Assembly: GCF_965139615.1 (NCBI RefSeq)
Contig: NZ_CBCSIQ010000017.1
Span: 1-64,000, forward strand
Direction of reading: 5' to 3'
Source of the DNA: Kerstersia similis
GTDB lineage: Bacteria > Pseudomonadota > Gammaproteobacteria > Burkholderiales > Burkholderiaceae_B
DNA: 64,000 nucleotides
The position numbers were made by a program, and so were the translations under genes. The notes beneath the pieces are model-generated. The model searched no databases. It saw nothing but the letters and a program-made list of their open reading frames with translations, and had not been told where the DNA came from. This document shows, piece by piece, positions 16,155 to 25,139 of the stretch; the first letter of the stretch is position 1; the number at the start of each line of letters is the position of its first letter.

Positions 16155-16955
16155 ATGTCTGAAAACCACCAGTTCCTCTGTCCGCGCGATATGCACTTGC
16201 CGCCGCCGGACTGGCGCGCGCTGCAAGCCCGCTTGCTGGCGGGCGGATATGTGCTGGAGCCTCGTGGCGCCATGATTCCGCGTCCAGCCCTGTTGAACCT
16301 GAGTTTTGCGCTGGCGGCCCTGAATGCCGGGTCGTACCAGTATGACGAGCGCCAGCGCACGACGGGCGATGTGCTGGTGCAGTATGTGCGGGCCGGTTAT
16401 CTGCCGGCGGATCTGCCGATTCGGCACGACGCGACGATAGAAGAAACGCAGGCCTTGCTGGCCAGCCGGGGCATCGAGCTGGCGCGCCTGTATTCGGATG
16501 ACGAAGGCAGTGACTGGCACAGCCCGCAGTACTGCCTGGGGCCGGCAGCCCGGCCCTGGCTCAGCCAGGAAGCACAGGCTGCCTATGATGCGCAGCCCGT
16601 GGATTTTCCGTTGATGCTGCTGGCTTACGACGGCCCGGCGCCAGCAGTGGCCGTTGGGGAAAATCTGGACAATCCCTGTTTGCCCGGCACGCAGGAAGCA
16701 TTGGTTTGCCTGCCGCCGTTCGATTCGCCGGCCGATTTCATCGGTGCGGCCTACGATGATCCTGCGGCGCAGTGGTATTGCACGGCCCAGGGACGCAGCT
16801 ATCGCATCCTGGAGTTGGATTGGCAATACAGCCTGGCGATGGGCTTTCGCATGGTGCGGCTGGCGGGGCTGGATCAGTCCAGCGCCGAGGGGATGGCGGC
16901 CTTGATCGGCCAGTTGGCAGGTGTGCCAATGGTATGCAGCCATCGGCATTTGTAA
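16155..16955 (+). CDS. Hypothetical protein, unrecognised family
   Basis: 266 residues, cytosolic-looking (no signal peptide, no membrane segment), acidic. Not recognised. It begins MSENHQFLCPRDMHLPPPDW, has tryptophan/tyrosine-rich blocks (QYDERQRTTGDVLVQYVRAGYLP, in the first third) and ends with GMAALIGQLAGVPMVCSHRHL. The codon use and GC content match the neighbours, so it is probably a real gene. It stands alone between psd and a LysR gene on the other strand; a hairpin follows it. Confidence 0.7.
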   Translation: MSENHQFLCPRDMHLPPPDWRALQARLLAGGYVLEPRGAMIPRPALLNLSFALAALNAGSYQYDERQRTTGDVLVQYVRAGYLPADLPIRHDATIEETQALLASRGIELARLYSDDEGSDWHSPQYCLGPAARPWLSQEAQAAYDAQPVDFPLMLLAYDGPAPAVAVGENLDNPCLPGTQEALVCLPPFDSPADFIGAAYDDPAAQWYCTAQGRSYRILELDWQYSLAMGFRMVRLAGLDQSSAEGMAALIGQLAGVPMVCSHRHL

Positions 16956-16980
16956 TCATGCATAAAGACAAGGCGGCGGC

Positions 16981-17012
16981 TGGCCCGGATGCCGTCGATG
17001 GTATCCGGGCCA
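16981..17012. terminator. Hairpin between convergent genes
   Basis: TGGCCCGGAT (16981-16990) pairs perfectly with ATCCGGGCCA (17003-17012) around a 12-nt loop, between the hypothetical gene and the convergent LysR gene. No T-run, so termination efficiency is uncertain. Confidence 0.5.
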
Positions 17013-17031
17013 GCGCGCGTCAAGGCTTTAC

Positions 17032-17952
17032 TCAGCGTGGGCTTTGACCGTCGTTGGCGAGAGTCGTCAGGAAGTGATCGACCAGCAGGTTCGAGCGCCT
17101 GCCCTTGCGGGTGGCGATGGTCAGCGGTACGGTGAACTGCATGCGTTCGGGCTGCAAGGCCACCATCAGGCCTTTTTCTACCCAGGTGGCGGCATAGTGG
17201 CAGGGCAGGAAGCCGATGTATTCGCCGGTGAGGATCAGGAAGGCGATGCCTTCGCGGTCGGTGGCGCGGGCGACGCAGTTGAGGTCCTGGTGCAGCCGCA
17301 AGGCTTCGGCAGTCATGCGATAGCCCGGGGCCACGGTGCCGGCCTGCTGGATCTGCGCCAGAGTCGCCTGGCCGCCAGTGCAAGCCAGCGGATGCAGATG
17401 GCTGCAGTAGAGCAGGGAAATTTCATCGTAGAGCGGCAGGTATTCCAGCCCGGAAAGCGGCGTGATATCGGGTAGGGCGCCGATGTGCAGGCGTCCGTCG
17501 AACAGGCCGCGCTCGATGTCTCCGGGTGTGCTCATGCTGATGTTGATGCGGATGCCGTCGCTCTGGCGGCGCAGGTCGCGCAGCGTGTTGGTGATGCGGG
17601 TGCGGGTCTGGGTCACGAGGTTATTCATCAGCCCCAGATTCAGCTCGCCGCGCAGATGGTTATGCAGCTGGTTGACTTCGCGCCGGAAGTCTTCGATGGA
17701 TGCCAGCAGGGCCTCGCTGGCCCTCAGGATTTCCCTACCCTGGTCGGTCAGGGCAAACCCTGCGCGGCCACGTTGGCATAAGCGCATGCCCAGGCGTTTT
17801 TCCAGGTCGGACATATGCTGGCTGATGGCCGAGCGAGTGATGCCCAGCGCGCTTTCCGCAGCGGCAAAGCCCCCATATTCGGCCACGGTACGGAAAACCA
17901 GCAGCATGCGCAGATCGAAATCCGTGACCTGGGCCAAAAAGTTCTTTTCCAT
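17032..17952 (-). CDS. LysR-family transcriptional regulator
   Basis: 306 residues. An N-terminal winged helix-turn-helix (LLVFRTVAEYGGFAAAESALGITRSAISQHMSDLEKRL, about 15-52) is followed by a long helix and a substrate-binding effector domain. It diverges from the omega-aminotransferase gene with a 106-bp intergenic region, the classical LysR arrangement, so it likely activates the aminotransferase-dehydrogenase genes in response to beta-alanine or a related amino acid. Effector is inferred. Confidence 0.88.
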   Translation of the reverse strand: MEKNFLAQVTDFDLRMLLVFRTVAEYGGFAAAESALGITRSAISQHMSDLEKRLGMRLCQRGRAGFALTDQGREILRASEALLASIEDFRREVNQLHNHLRGELNLGLMNNLVTQTRTRITNTLRDLRRQSDGIRINISMSTPGDIERGLFDGRLHIGALPDITPLSGLEYLPLYDEISLLYCSHLHPLACTGGQATLAQIQQAGTVAPGYRMTAEALRLHQDLNCVARATDREGIAFLILTGEYIGFLPCHYAATWVEKGLMVALQPERMQFTVPLTIATRKGRRSNLLVDHFLTTLANDGQSPR

Positions 17953-17994
17953 TCAGGTTAGAAAATAGATAAGTATTGTTGAGAACATTTGTAT

Positions 17995-18022
17995 TTTACT
18001 CATCTAATCTGCTGGGCATAAT
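17995..18022 (+). promoter_or_regulatory. Candidate sigma-70 promoter of the omega-aminotransferase
   Basis: TTTACT (17995-18000), 16-bp spacer, CATAAT (18017-18022), followed about 30 bp later by AAGGGG and the ATG at 18059. The region upstream is AT-rich and would hold LysR binding sites. Confidence 0.35.
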
Positions 18023-18058
18023 GAGTCGCATCATTCCTTACAATAAAGGGGTATCGCG

Positions 18059-19405
18059 ATGAATTTGCAGACATTTTCCCCATCCGAGACGGAGACGGGC
18101 CTGAACCTGAAGGCGCATTGGATGCCTTTCAGTTCCAACAGGAATTTCCAGAAGGACCCGCGCCTGATCATCGCGGCATCCGGCCATTGGCTGATCGACG
18201 CCACGGGCCGCAAGGTGTTCGACGGCCTGTCCGGTCTCTGGACCTGCGGTGCCGGCCATAGCCGGACGGAAATCCAGGAAGCGGTCGCTCAGCAACTGGG
18301 CACGCTGGATTATGCGCCGGCCTTCCAATTCAGCCATCCGCTGGCCTTTCAGCTGGCGGAGAAAGTGGCCGAGCTGGCACCGGGCAAGCTGAACCATGTG
18401 TTCTTCACCAACTCGGGTTCCGAGTGTGCGGATACTGCCGTGAAGCTGGCACGTGCCTATTGGCGTATCCGTGGTCAGGCGTCCAAGACGAAAATGATAG
18501 GCCGTGCGCGTGGATACCACGGTGTGAACGTCGCGGGCACCAGCCTGGGCGGTATCGGCGGCAATCGCAAGATGTTCGGTGTGCTGATGGATGCGGACCA
18601 CCTGCCGCACACCTTGCAGGCCGGTTGCGAATTCACGCGCGGTCAGGCCGAGACTGGCGGTGTGGCATTGGCCAACGATCTGCTGCGCCTGATCGAACTG
18701 CATGATGCGTCGAATATCGCCGCCGTGATCGTCGAGCCGATGTCCGGGTCGGCCGGCGTGCTGGTGCCGCCGCAAGGCTATCTGCAACGCCTGCGCGAAA
18801 TCTGCGACCAGCACAATATCCTGCTGATTTTCGATGAAGTGATCACTGGTTTTGGCCGCATGGGCAGCACGACCGGCGCGGAATTCTTCGGCGTGACGCC
18901 GGACATCATGACGGTTGCTAAGCAGCTGACCAATGGCGCCATCCCGATGGGGGCCGTGATTGCCAGCGATGCGATCTACGACACCTTCATGGGGCAGGAC
19001 ATCGGTGAGCATCTGGTCGAGTTCGGCCATGGCTACACCTACTCCGCGCATCCAGTGGCTTGCGCTGCGGGGCTGGCCACACTGGAACTGCTGGAACGCG
19101 AAAGCCTGATCGAACGCGCCGCCGCGCTGGCGCCGCACTTCGAGCAGGCGCTGCATGGCCTCAAGGGCACTCGCCATGTCATCGACATCCGCAATTGCGG
19201 CTTGGCCGGCGCCCTGCAACTGGCGCCCCGCGACGGCGATCCCGCCATCCGTCCGTTCGAGGCCGGGCTGGCGCTGTGGCGCAAAGGGTTTTATGTGCGC
19301 TTCGGTGGCGACACCCTGCAGTTCGGGCCGCCTTTCACCGCTACACCAGCCGAACTCGACAGCCTGTTCAATGCCGTGGGCGAGGTTCTCAACCAGGTGC
19401 CTTGA
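18059..19405 (+). CDS. Omega-amino acid (beta-alanine)-pyruvate aminotransferase
   Basis: 448 residues, class III PLP aminotransferase. It transfers the amino group of beta-alanine to pyruvate, giving malonate semialdehyde and alanine. Motifs: HWMPFSSNRNF at the N-terminus (typical for this subgroup), FFTNSGSECADTAVKLAR, RARGYHGVNVAGTSLGG, IFDEVITGFGRMG and the PLP lysine Lys288 in TVAKQLTNGAIPMGAV. The next gene encodes the matching semialdehyde dehydrogenase, supporting beta-alanine degradation. AAGGGG precedes ATG 18059. Confidence 0.92.
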   Translation: MNLQTFSPSETETGLNLKAHWMPFSSNRNFQKDPRLIIAASGHWLIDATGRKVFDGLSGLWTCGAGHSRTEIQEAVAQQLGTLDYAPAFQFSHPLAFQLAEKVAELAPGKLNHVFFTNSGSECADTAVKLARAYWRIRGQASKTKMIGRARGYHGVNVAGTSLGGIGGNRKMFGVLMDADHLPHTLQAGCEFTRGQAETGGVALANDLLRLIELHDASNIAAVIVEPMSGSAGVLVPPQGYLQRLREICDQHNILLIFDEVITGFGRMGSTTGAEFFGVTPDIMTVAKQLTNGAIPMGAVIASDAIYDTFMGQDIGEHLVEFGHGYTYSAHPVACAAGLATLELLERESLIERAAALAPHFEQALHGLKGTRHVIDIRNCGLAGALQLAPRDGDPAIRPFEAGLALWRKGFYVRFGGDTLQFGPPFTATPAELDSLFNAVGEVLNQVP

Positions 19406-19533
19406 GCACTCACCAGGATTACACGCAGGCCGGCGCGGCTCGCCTGCGTCACCGGGCGGTTCAGGCCATGGACGGCCCGGTGGCCATCGCGCAATAACAA
19501 CAATTTCCAAGATTCATCCGAGGAGACAAGAGT

Positions 19534-21027
19534 ATGTCGATCATTCCGCATCTGATTGATGGCGTTCGGGTTCAGGGGGGCGGCCGCCAGGCGGATGTCT
19601 ATAATCCTTCGACAGGCGAGGTCACCGGGCAGGTGGCGCTGGCCGACGCCGCAACGCTGCAGCAGGCCATCGCTTCGGCCAGCGCCGCATTTCCCGCATG
19701 GCGCAATACGCCGCCGGCGCGCCGGGCCCAGGTGCTGTTCCGTTTCAAGCAGTTGCTGGAGCAGCACCAGGATGAAATCTCGTTGCTGATCAGCCAGGAG
19801 CATGGCAAGACGATCGAAGACGCGGCAGGCGAGCTCAAGCGCGGTATAGAAAACGTTGAATATGCCTGCGCCGCGCCGGAATTGCTCAAGGGCGAATACA
19901 ACCGCAATGTCGGCCCCGCCATCGACGCATGGAGCGATTTCCAGCCCCTGGGTGTCGTGGCCGGCATCACGCCATTCAACTTCCCGGCCATGGTGCCGCT
20001 GTGGATGTATCCGCTGGCCATCGCTTGCGGCAATACCTTCATTCTCAAGCCCTCGGAACGCGATCCCAGCTCCACCTTGCGCATTGCCGAACTGTTCCTG
20101 GAGGCGGGCCTGCCAAAGGGGGTGCTCAATGTGGTGAACGGCGACAAGGAGGCCGTGGACGGGCTGATCGTCGCGCCCGAGGTCAAGGCCCTGAGCTTTG
20201 TCGGTTCTACGCCGATTGCCGAGTACATCTATGCCGAAGGCTGCCGCCATGGCAAACGGGTGCAGGCCCTGGGCGGCGCGAAGAACCATGCCGTGCTGCT
20301 GCCGGACGCGGATCTCGATAATGCCGTCAATGCCTTGATGGGCGCGGCCTACGGTTCCTGCGGCGAGCGCTGCATGGCGATATCGGTTGCCGTGTGCGTG
20401 GGCGACGCGGTCGCGGATGCGCTGGTGGAAAAACTGGTGCCCAGTATCCAGGCGCTCAGGATAGGGGCAGGGACGTCCTGCGGGCTGGACATGGGGCCGC
20501 TGGTGACGGCGGCAGCGCGCGACCGGGTGCAAGGCTATATCGACGCCGGGGTGCAGGCCGGGGCGAAGCTGGTGGTGGATGGCCGCAACCTGAAGGTGGC
20601 TGGCTATGAGTCGGGTTTCTTTGTTGGCGGCACGCTGTTTGATCATGTCCGGCCGGACATGAGCATCTATACCGATGAAATTTTCGGGCCGGTGCTGTGC
20701 ATTGTGCGGGTCGATAGCCTGGAAGCCGCCATGCAGCTCATCAACGAACATGAGTATGGCAACGGTACCTGCATCTTCACGCGTGATGGTGAAGCGGCAC
20801 GTTTGTTCTGCGATGAAATCGAAGTGGGAATGGTCGGGGTCAACGTGCCCTTGCCCGTGCCGGTCGCTTATCACAGCTTCGGCGGCTGGAAGCGTTCGCT
20901 CTTTGGCGATCTGCATGCCTATGGTCCCGATGGCGTGCGCTTCTATACCCGCCGCAAGGCCATTACCCAGCGTTGGCCGCAGCGCGCCACCCATGAGGCT
21001 TCACAGTTCGCATTCCCCAGCCTCTAG
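19534..21027 (+). CDS. mmsA: CoA-acylating methylmalonate/malonate-semialdehyde dehydrogenase
   Basis: 497 residues, aldehyde dehydrogenase superfamily. It oxidises malonate semialdehyde (or methylmalonate semialdehyde) with CoA and NAD to acetyl-CoA or propionyl-CoA. Blocks: ITPFNFPAMVPLWMYPLAIACGNTF, LKPSERDPSS, FVGSTPIAEYIY, GAKNHAVLLPDAD, the nucleophile in SCGERCMAISVAV (Cys280), and the C-terminal GGWKRSLFGDLHAYG, all MmsA signatures. It completes the pathway from beta-alanine with the upstream transaminase. A ribosome site (CGAGGAGA) precedes ATG 19534. Confidence 0.94.
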   Translation: MSIIPHLIDGVRVQGGGRQADVYNPSTGEVTGQVALADAATLQQAIASASAAFPAWRNTPPARRAQVLFRFKQLLEQHQDEISLLISQEHGKTIEDAAGELKRGIENVEYACAAPELLKGEYNRNVGPAIDAWSDFQPLGVVAGITPFNFPAMVPLWMYPLAIACGNTFILKPSERDPSSTLRIAELFLEAGLPKGVLNVVNGDKEAVDGLIVAPEVKALSFVGSTPIAEYIYAEGCRHGKRVQALGGAKNHAVLLPDADLDNAVNALMGAAYGSCGERCMAISVAVCVGDAVADALVEKLVPSIQALRIGAGTSCGLDMGPLVTAAARDRVQGYIDAGVQAGAKLVVDGRNLKVAGYESGFFVGGTLFDHVRPDMSIYTDEIFGPVLCIVRVDSLEAAMQLINEHEYGNGTCIFTRDGEAARLFCDEIEVGMVGVNVPLPVPVAYHSFGGWKRSLFGDLHAYGPDGVRFYTRRKAITQRWPQRATHEASQFAFPSL

Positions 21028-21040
21028 GCAAGAACATAAA

Positions 21041-21072
21041 CAGGCATGACCCGCACCGGTCATGCCTGTTTT
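21041..21072 (+). terminator. Rho-independent terminator of mmsA
   Basis: CAGGCATGACC (21041-21051) and GGTCATGCCTG (21058-21068) form a perfect 11-bp stem with a 6-nt loop, followed by TTTTCGTT. It lies 13 bp after the mmsA stop. Confidence 0.85.
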
Positions 21073-21299
21073 CGTTACGGGAGCTAGACCGGAACAGACG
21101 GTGGCAGTGGTAGAGGGTAGTGGCAGTGAACAAAAGGAGAAAAGGCCCACAAGGCCTTGGCGAGACAACAAATGATGGCGGCCTTCCACCTTATAAAACA
21201 TGCGCCGCCGCATGGCAGGCAGCGTCCCGATGATATGTGCTTACCGTTGCCGTATCCCCGCGGAACCTGGCCCTGTCGATGCATACAGGAGACAAAAAT

Positions 21300-22742
21300 A
21301 TGTCAAAAGTCATTTTGGCTTCGCAGCTCAACAACCAGCGGAATGCGGCCCTGGCGCCGGGGCTGAAACAACGCCATGTCACGATGCTGTCCATTGCCGG
21401 CGTGATCGGCGCAGGACTGTTCGTTGGTTCCGGTCATGCCATCGCAGCCGCCGGACCGGCCGTGCTGCTGGCCTATCTGATTGCCGGCACCCTGGTGGTT
21501 CTGGTCATGCGCATGCTCGGGGAAATGGCGGTTGCCGCCCCGGATACCGGCTCGTTTTCAACCTATGCGGATCGTGCCATCGGGCGCTGGGCCGGCTTTA
21601 CCATTGGTTGGCTGTATTGGTGGTTCTGGGTGCTGGTGATTCCGCTGGAAGCCATTGCGGCGGCAGCCATCCTGAATGCCTGGTTCCCTATGATTGATAC
21701 CTGGGTGTTTGCCTTGGTCGTGACCACCTTGCTGACGGTCACCAATCTGTTCAGCGTGGCGCGCTACGGCGAGTTCGAATTCTGGTTTGCGCTGCTCAAG
21801 GTGCTGGCCATCATTGCCTTTATCGTGCTGGGCGCCATTGCGCTGGCTGGTGGGCTGCCGGATCACCGCGCCAGCGGGCTGGCGGCGCTGATGGCATCCA
21901 CCGGCGGCTTCATGCCCAACGGCGCGGCAGCGGTGCTGGGTGCCTTGCTGACGACCATGTTCAGTTTCATGGGCACGGAGATCGTGACCATTGCGGCAGC
22001 CGAATCGCGTGATCCGGCTCGCCAGATCACGCGCGCGACCAATTCGGTGATCTGGCGTATCGGTTTGTTCTACCTGGTATCCATCTTCATTGTCGTGTCT
22101 ATCGTGCCCTGGAATGACCCGACGCTCCTGCAGGTCGGTTCCTATCAGCGTGCCCTGGAACTGCTCAATATTCCGCATGCCAAGCTGATTGTGGATATCG
22201 TTGTGCTGGTGGCGGTGGCCAGCTGCCTGAACTCCGCCATCTATACCTCGTCGCGCATGGTGTTCTCGCTGGCGCGTCGCGGTGATGCGCCGGCGGCGCT
22301 GCAACAGACCAGCATCAACCATGTGCCCAGGGCGGCGGTGCTGGCCAGTACGGCGGTAGGCTTTCTGACGACAGCCGTCAATTACTTCATGCCGGAGAAG
22401 GTATTCACCTTTTTGCTGGCGTCTTCGGGGGCGGTTGCCTTGCTGGTCTATCTGGTCATTGCCATTTCCCAGTTGCGGATGCGGCGCCAGTTGATTGCAG
22501 ACGGCCATCCAATCGAATTCCGCATGTGGCTCTATCCTTGGCTGACCTGGGCGGTGATCGGTTTCATCGTGCTGGCGCTGGGCATCATGCTGACGCTTGA
22601 GAAACACCGCAATGAAGTGCTGGCGACAGCACTGCTGACCGCCGTGATTGTGGCGCTGGGTGTCTGGAATGCCCGCCGCAGCAGGGCAAGGGATGCCCAT
22701 CACGGCGTCACGACAGCACGACCCGCAGGATCGGCGGTGTAA
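21300..22742 (+). CDS. Amino acid permease (GABA/beta-alanine type, APC family)
   Basis: 480 residues, 12 predicted membrane helices, inner membrane proton symporter of the amino acid transporter family. Start ATG 21300 follows AGGAG (21286-21290); an upstream in-frame ATG is less likely. The N-terminal LKQRHVTMLSIAGVIGAGLFVGSG motif is the conserved substrate-binding first helix of the GabP/AroP branch. It lies downstream of the beta-alanine degradation genes behind a terminator, so it may import beta-alanine or GABA; the substrate is inferred. Confidence 0.88.
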   Translation: MSKVILASQLNNQRNAALAPGLKQRHVTMLSIAGVIGAGLFVGSGHAIAAAGPAVLLAYLIAGTLVVLVMRMLGEMAVAAPDTGSFSTYADRAIGRWAGFTIGWLYWWFWVLVIPLEAIAAAAILNAWFPMIDTWVFALVVTTLLTVTNLFSVARYGEFEFWFALLKVLAIIAFIVLGAIALAGGLPDHRASGLAALMASTGGFMPNGAAAVLGALLTTMFSFMGTEIVTIAAAESRDPARQITRATNSVIWRIGLFYLVSIFIVVSIVPWNDPTLLQVGSYQRALELLNIPHAKLIVDIVVLVAVASCLNSAIYTSSRMVFSLARRGDAPAALQQTSINHVPRAAVLASTAVGFLTTAVNYFMPEKVFTFLLASSGAVALLVYLVIAISQLRMRRQLIADGHPIEFRMWLYPWLTWAVIGFIVLALGIMLTLEKHRNEVLATALLTAVIVALGVWNARRSRARDAHHGVTTARPAGSAV

Positions 22743-22816
22743 CGCTGGCCGCTGGCGCTGTCAGGTCTGCCCGGCCCGGCCCGATCGTGACGGTCTGCTG
22801 GGAAGGGGCTGGTCTG

Positions 22817-22866
22817 GGCCGGCCTGCTCTGGATTGCTCTGATCGGGGGGCATCATCAGGCCGGCC
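22817..22866. repeat. Inverted repeat between convergent genes
   Basis: GGCCGGCCTG (22817-22826) and CAGGCCGGCC (22857-22866) pair perfectly across 30 nt between the permease and the CoA-transferase stops. Likely a structured 3' region or terminator; no T-run. Confidence 0.35.
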
Positions 22867-22881
22867 TGGGTGGTGCCGGCC

Positions 22882-24258
22882 TTACCACTCGGGCCGGTTC
22901 GTTCCGGGCGGAACTGAGGGCCTGCTGTAGCCGGCAGGGGTGCGTCGCAGTTGCGCGCTGGGACGAATGGCGCGCAGCAGCCCGAAACCGGACGGCGCGC
23001 TATCCAGCCAGGGGGTGTCGTCCGGCTTTTTTATCGCCAGTCCATGCTCGACACGTCCCAGGCCGCGCAGCCATTGGCCGGTCTGAGCCAGGGAGACCTG
23101 AACGTGCCAGCTGCCACCTTCCTGCTGCTGGCGCCATAGTGCGCAAGCCGCGCCGAAGGCCATCAGGAAGCCGCTGGCCTGGTCCAGGATCTGCATGGGC
23201 AGCGCGCGCGGCTTGCCATCGCCCGCAGCTTCGCCTTCGGCATGGTTGAAACCCATGGCAGTCTGGATCAGCGAATCAAAGCCGCGCCGTTCCGCCCATG
23301 GCCCTTGGGTGCCATAGGCGGTCAGGGACACGGCCACGATGCCAGGCCGGCGCTGCGCCAGCGCGGCCGGTGAAAAACCGAGATCCGACAGCCCGCCAGG
23401 CCGGTAGCCCTGGGAGAAAACGTGCGCGTCGCCTATGAGCCGCCACAAGGTCTCACATCCGTCCTCGGTGCGCAGATCCAGATGGGTAGAGCGCTTGCCG
23501 CGGCTGGTCTCGGCGATGGCGGCGATATTTGGCAGCTGCGGCGAGTTGACCAGCATGACGTCCGCACCAAAGGATGCCAGCGCGCGCCCGCCTACCGGGC
23601 CGGCCAGGATGCGTGTCAGGTCCAGCGTGCGTATGCCCGAGAGCGGACGTTCGTCCTGGGCCAGCGCGGGAAGCGGCAGGGGCGGCGCGTCGCCGATGCG
23701 GGTCATGCTCAGCAGCGGCTGGGTGCCAATGGCCTGGCCTTGTGGTGACGCGTCCCATTGGTCGAAGCGGCGCAGCGCCGTGGCCACCAGCCCGCGTTCG
23801 GCCGTGGCCTGTTCGAAGTCCAGGGCATGCCAGTGCAGCATGGCGCGTTCGGCATCCGCGCGCGTGGCCGAGTCCGGATCCAGGCCAAGCAGGCGCAGCG
23901 CGCCATCACGGTGATGGCGGAAGTTGGTGTGCACGCGGACATGGCCATCGGCGCAACGGTACAGGCCGGCGAAAGGGTCCCACAGATCCGGCGCGGTGCC
24001 ATCCAGCGAAAACCAGCCGGTGCATTCGACGGCGGCATGGGTCATATCCACCGCAATGTCCTGCCGGGGAACGCCACGCGCATGTCCCAGTTCACAGGCG
24101 GCCAGGGCGGCGGCAGCAATGCTGGCCTGGGCTGCCGTGCCAACAGCGAAAGAGGAAGGGAACACCGGGTCGCGGCCGGTCAGGGAAATGCAATCCAATG
24201 CGTCGGACGGCAGGCCACTCAATTGCCACAGTGCGTCCAAGGCGGCTCGGGAATTCAT
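22882..24258 (-). CDS. CoA-transferase family III (CaiB/BaiF) protein
   Basis: 458 residues from ATG 24258 (AGGAG 12 bp upstream); the frame is open further upstream but translates to arginine/proline-rich out-of-frame sequence. Family III CoA-transferases move CoA between acyl-CoA and free acids through an aspartyl-CoA intermediate. Features: LSGIRTLDLTRILAGPVGGRALASFGADVMLV at the start of the main fold, KRSTHLDLRTEDG, HVFSQGYRPGGLSDLGF and VAVSLTAYGTQGPWAERRGFDSLIQTAMG. The substrate is unknown. Its 5' end faces the TetR gene stop by 113 bp on the same strand, so the TetR gene is upstream and may be co-transcribed. Confidence 0.83.
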   Translation of the reverse strand: MNSRAALDALWQLSGLPSDALDCISLTGRDPVFPSSFAVGTAAQASIAAAALAACELGHARGVPRQDIAVDMTHAAVECTGWFSLDGTAPDLWDPFAGLYRCADGHVRVHTNFRHHRDGALRLLGLDPDSATRADAERAMLHWHALDFEQATAERGLVATALRRFDQWDASPQGQAIGTQPLLSMTRIGDAPPLPLPALAQDERPLSGIRTLDLTRILAGPVGGRALASFGADVMLVNSPQLPNIAAIAETSRGKRSTHLDLRTEDGCETLWRLIGDAHVFSQGYRPGGLSDLGFSPAALAQRRPGIVAVSLTAYGTQGPWAERRGFDSLIQTAMGFNHAEGEAAGDGKPRALPMQILDQASGFLMAFGAACALWRQQQEGGSWHVQVSLAQTGQWLRGLGRVEHGLAIKKPDDTPWLDSAPSGFGLLRAIRPSAQLRRTPAGYSRPSVPPGTNRPEW

Positions 24259-24371
24259 CTGCAGACTCCTGGCGTGAAGCTGTCCGGCCACAGCGAAGGC
24301 ACGCCAAGCCGGCACAGGTTGGAAAATGGCGCCACGGGGAGGCAAGCAAACACGGGGTGTGGCGGCGGCGT

Positions 24372-25004
24372 TTAATTTACCAGGGGAGCTTGCGCGGATG
24401 GCGCGCGCGGGCGTCCGTCCTGCTGCGTGGTCAGCTGAAGCGCACCAATAATGAGCGCCTGCATGCTGAGCGCGAATGCTGCGTCCTGGGCTGCTGCGCT
24501 GGCTGGGGCGGCGGTGTCCGCCGGGCGAGCATAGACCGTATCGGCTAGCGCAATGCAGTGGTAGGCCACGGTGGACAGCAGCCACCCGGCGGTTTCGGTA
24601 GGAATGGCGTAGGCGCTGGCGATCTGCGCGTGGTGATCCAGGATACGGGCCAGCATGGCGGGCGTTTTCTGGTCGTGACGGGTCAGGTAGCCCGCCAGGC
24701 CGGGGTTCTGGTGCACGAGCTGGCGCAGGGAGCGGGCAAAGACGGCCAGGTAGTCGGACAGGCTGCCGGTATCGTCCGTACAGGGGGCAGGCATGTGCCA
24801 TTGGTTGAAGATGGCATCAGCGACGACTTGCTTGAGTTCATCAAGGTTGGCGACGTATTTGTACAGGGCCACGTGGCTGACGCCAAGACGCGCGGCAACG
24901 CCGGTGAAGGTGATATGCGGCAATGTCATTTCCGTGCCAGCCTGGGCGATGCGTGCCAGGGTGATGACGGGCCGCCGGCCACGTGGAGGAGGAGCGCTGG
25001 TCAT
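24372..25004 (-). CDS. TetR-family transcriptional regulator
   Basis: 210 residues from ATG 25004 (an ATG at 25088 would add 28 residues but would overlap the operator). N-terminal TetR helix-turn-helix: ITLARIAQAGTEM, TFTGVAARLGVSHVALYKYVANLDELKQVV, about 15-60. The C-terminal ligand domain is not assigned. It diverges from the siderophore-interacting protein gene across a perfect inverted repeat, and the CoA-transferase gene lies downstream on the same strand. Likely represses both directions. Confidence 0.85.
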   Translation of the reverse strand: MTSAPPPRGRRPVITLARIAQAGTEMTLPHITFTGVAARLGVSHVALYKYVANLDELKQVVADAIFNQWHMPAPCTDDTGSLSDYLAVFARSLRQLVHQNPGLAGYLTRHDQKTPAMLARILDHHAQIASAYAIPTETAGWLLSTVAYHCIALADTVYARPADTAAPASAAAQDAAFALSMQALIIGALQLTTQQDGRPRAPSAQAPLVN

Positions 25005-25086
25005 GGGAGTGTTGAAGGGGTAAGGCCTGGGGGATACCGGAATGGTAAGCCGGTTGCGGAATATTTTCATTTCCATTGGGTCGTGC

Positions 25087-25113
25087 AATTAGTTTACTAT
25101 GGTGTAACTAATT
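25087..25113. promoter_or_regulatory. Candidate TetR operator
   Basis: AATTAGTT (25087-25094) and AACTAATT (25106-25113) are perfect inverted repeats 11 bp apart in the divergent promoter region between the TetR gene and the SIP gene. TACTAT (25095-25100), inside the repeat, could be the -10 element of the rightward promoter, so binding would block transcription. Confidence 0.6.
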
Positions 25114-25139
25114 ATCGAGTTCCTGCGAGGAAAGTGTTC

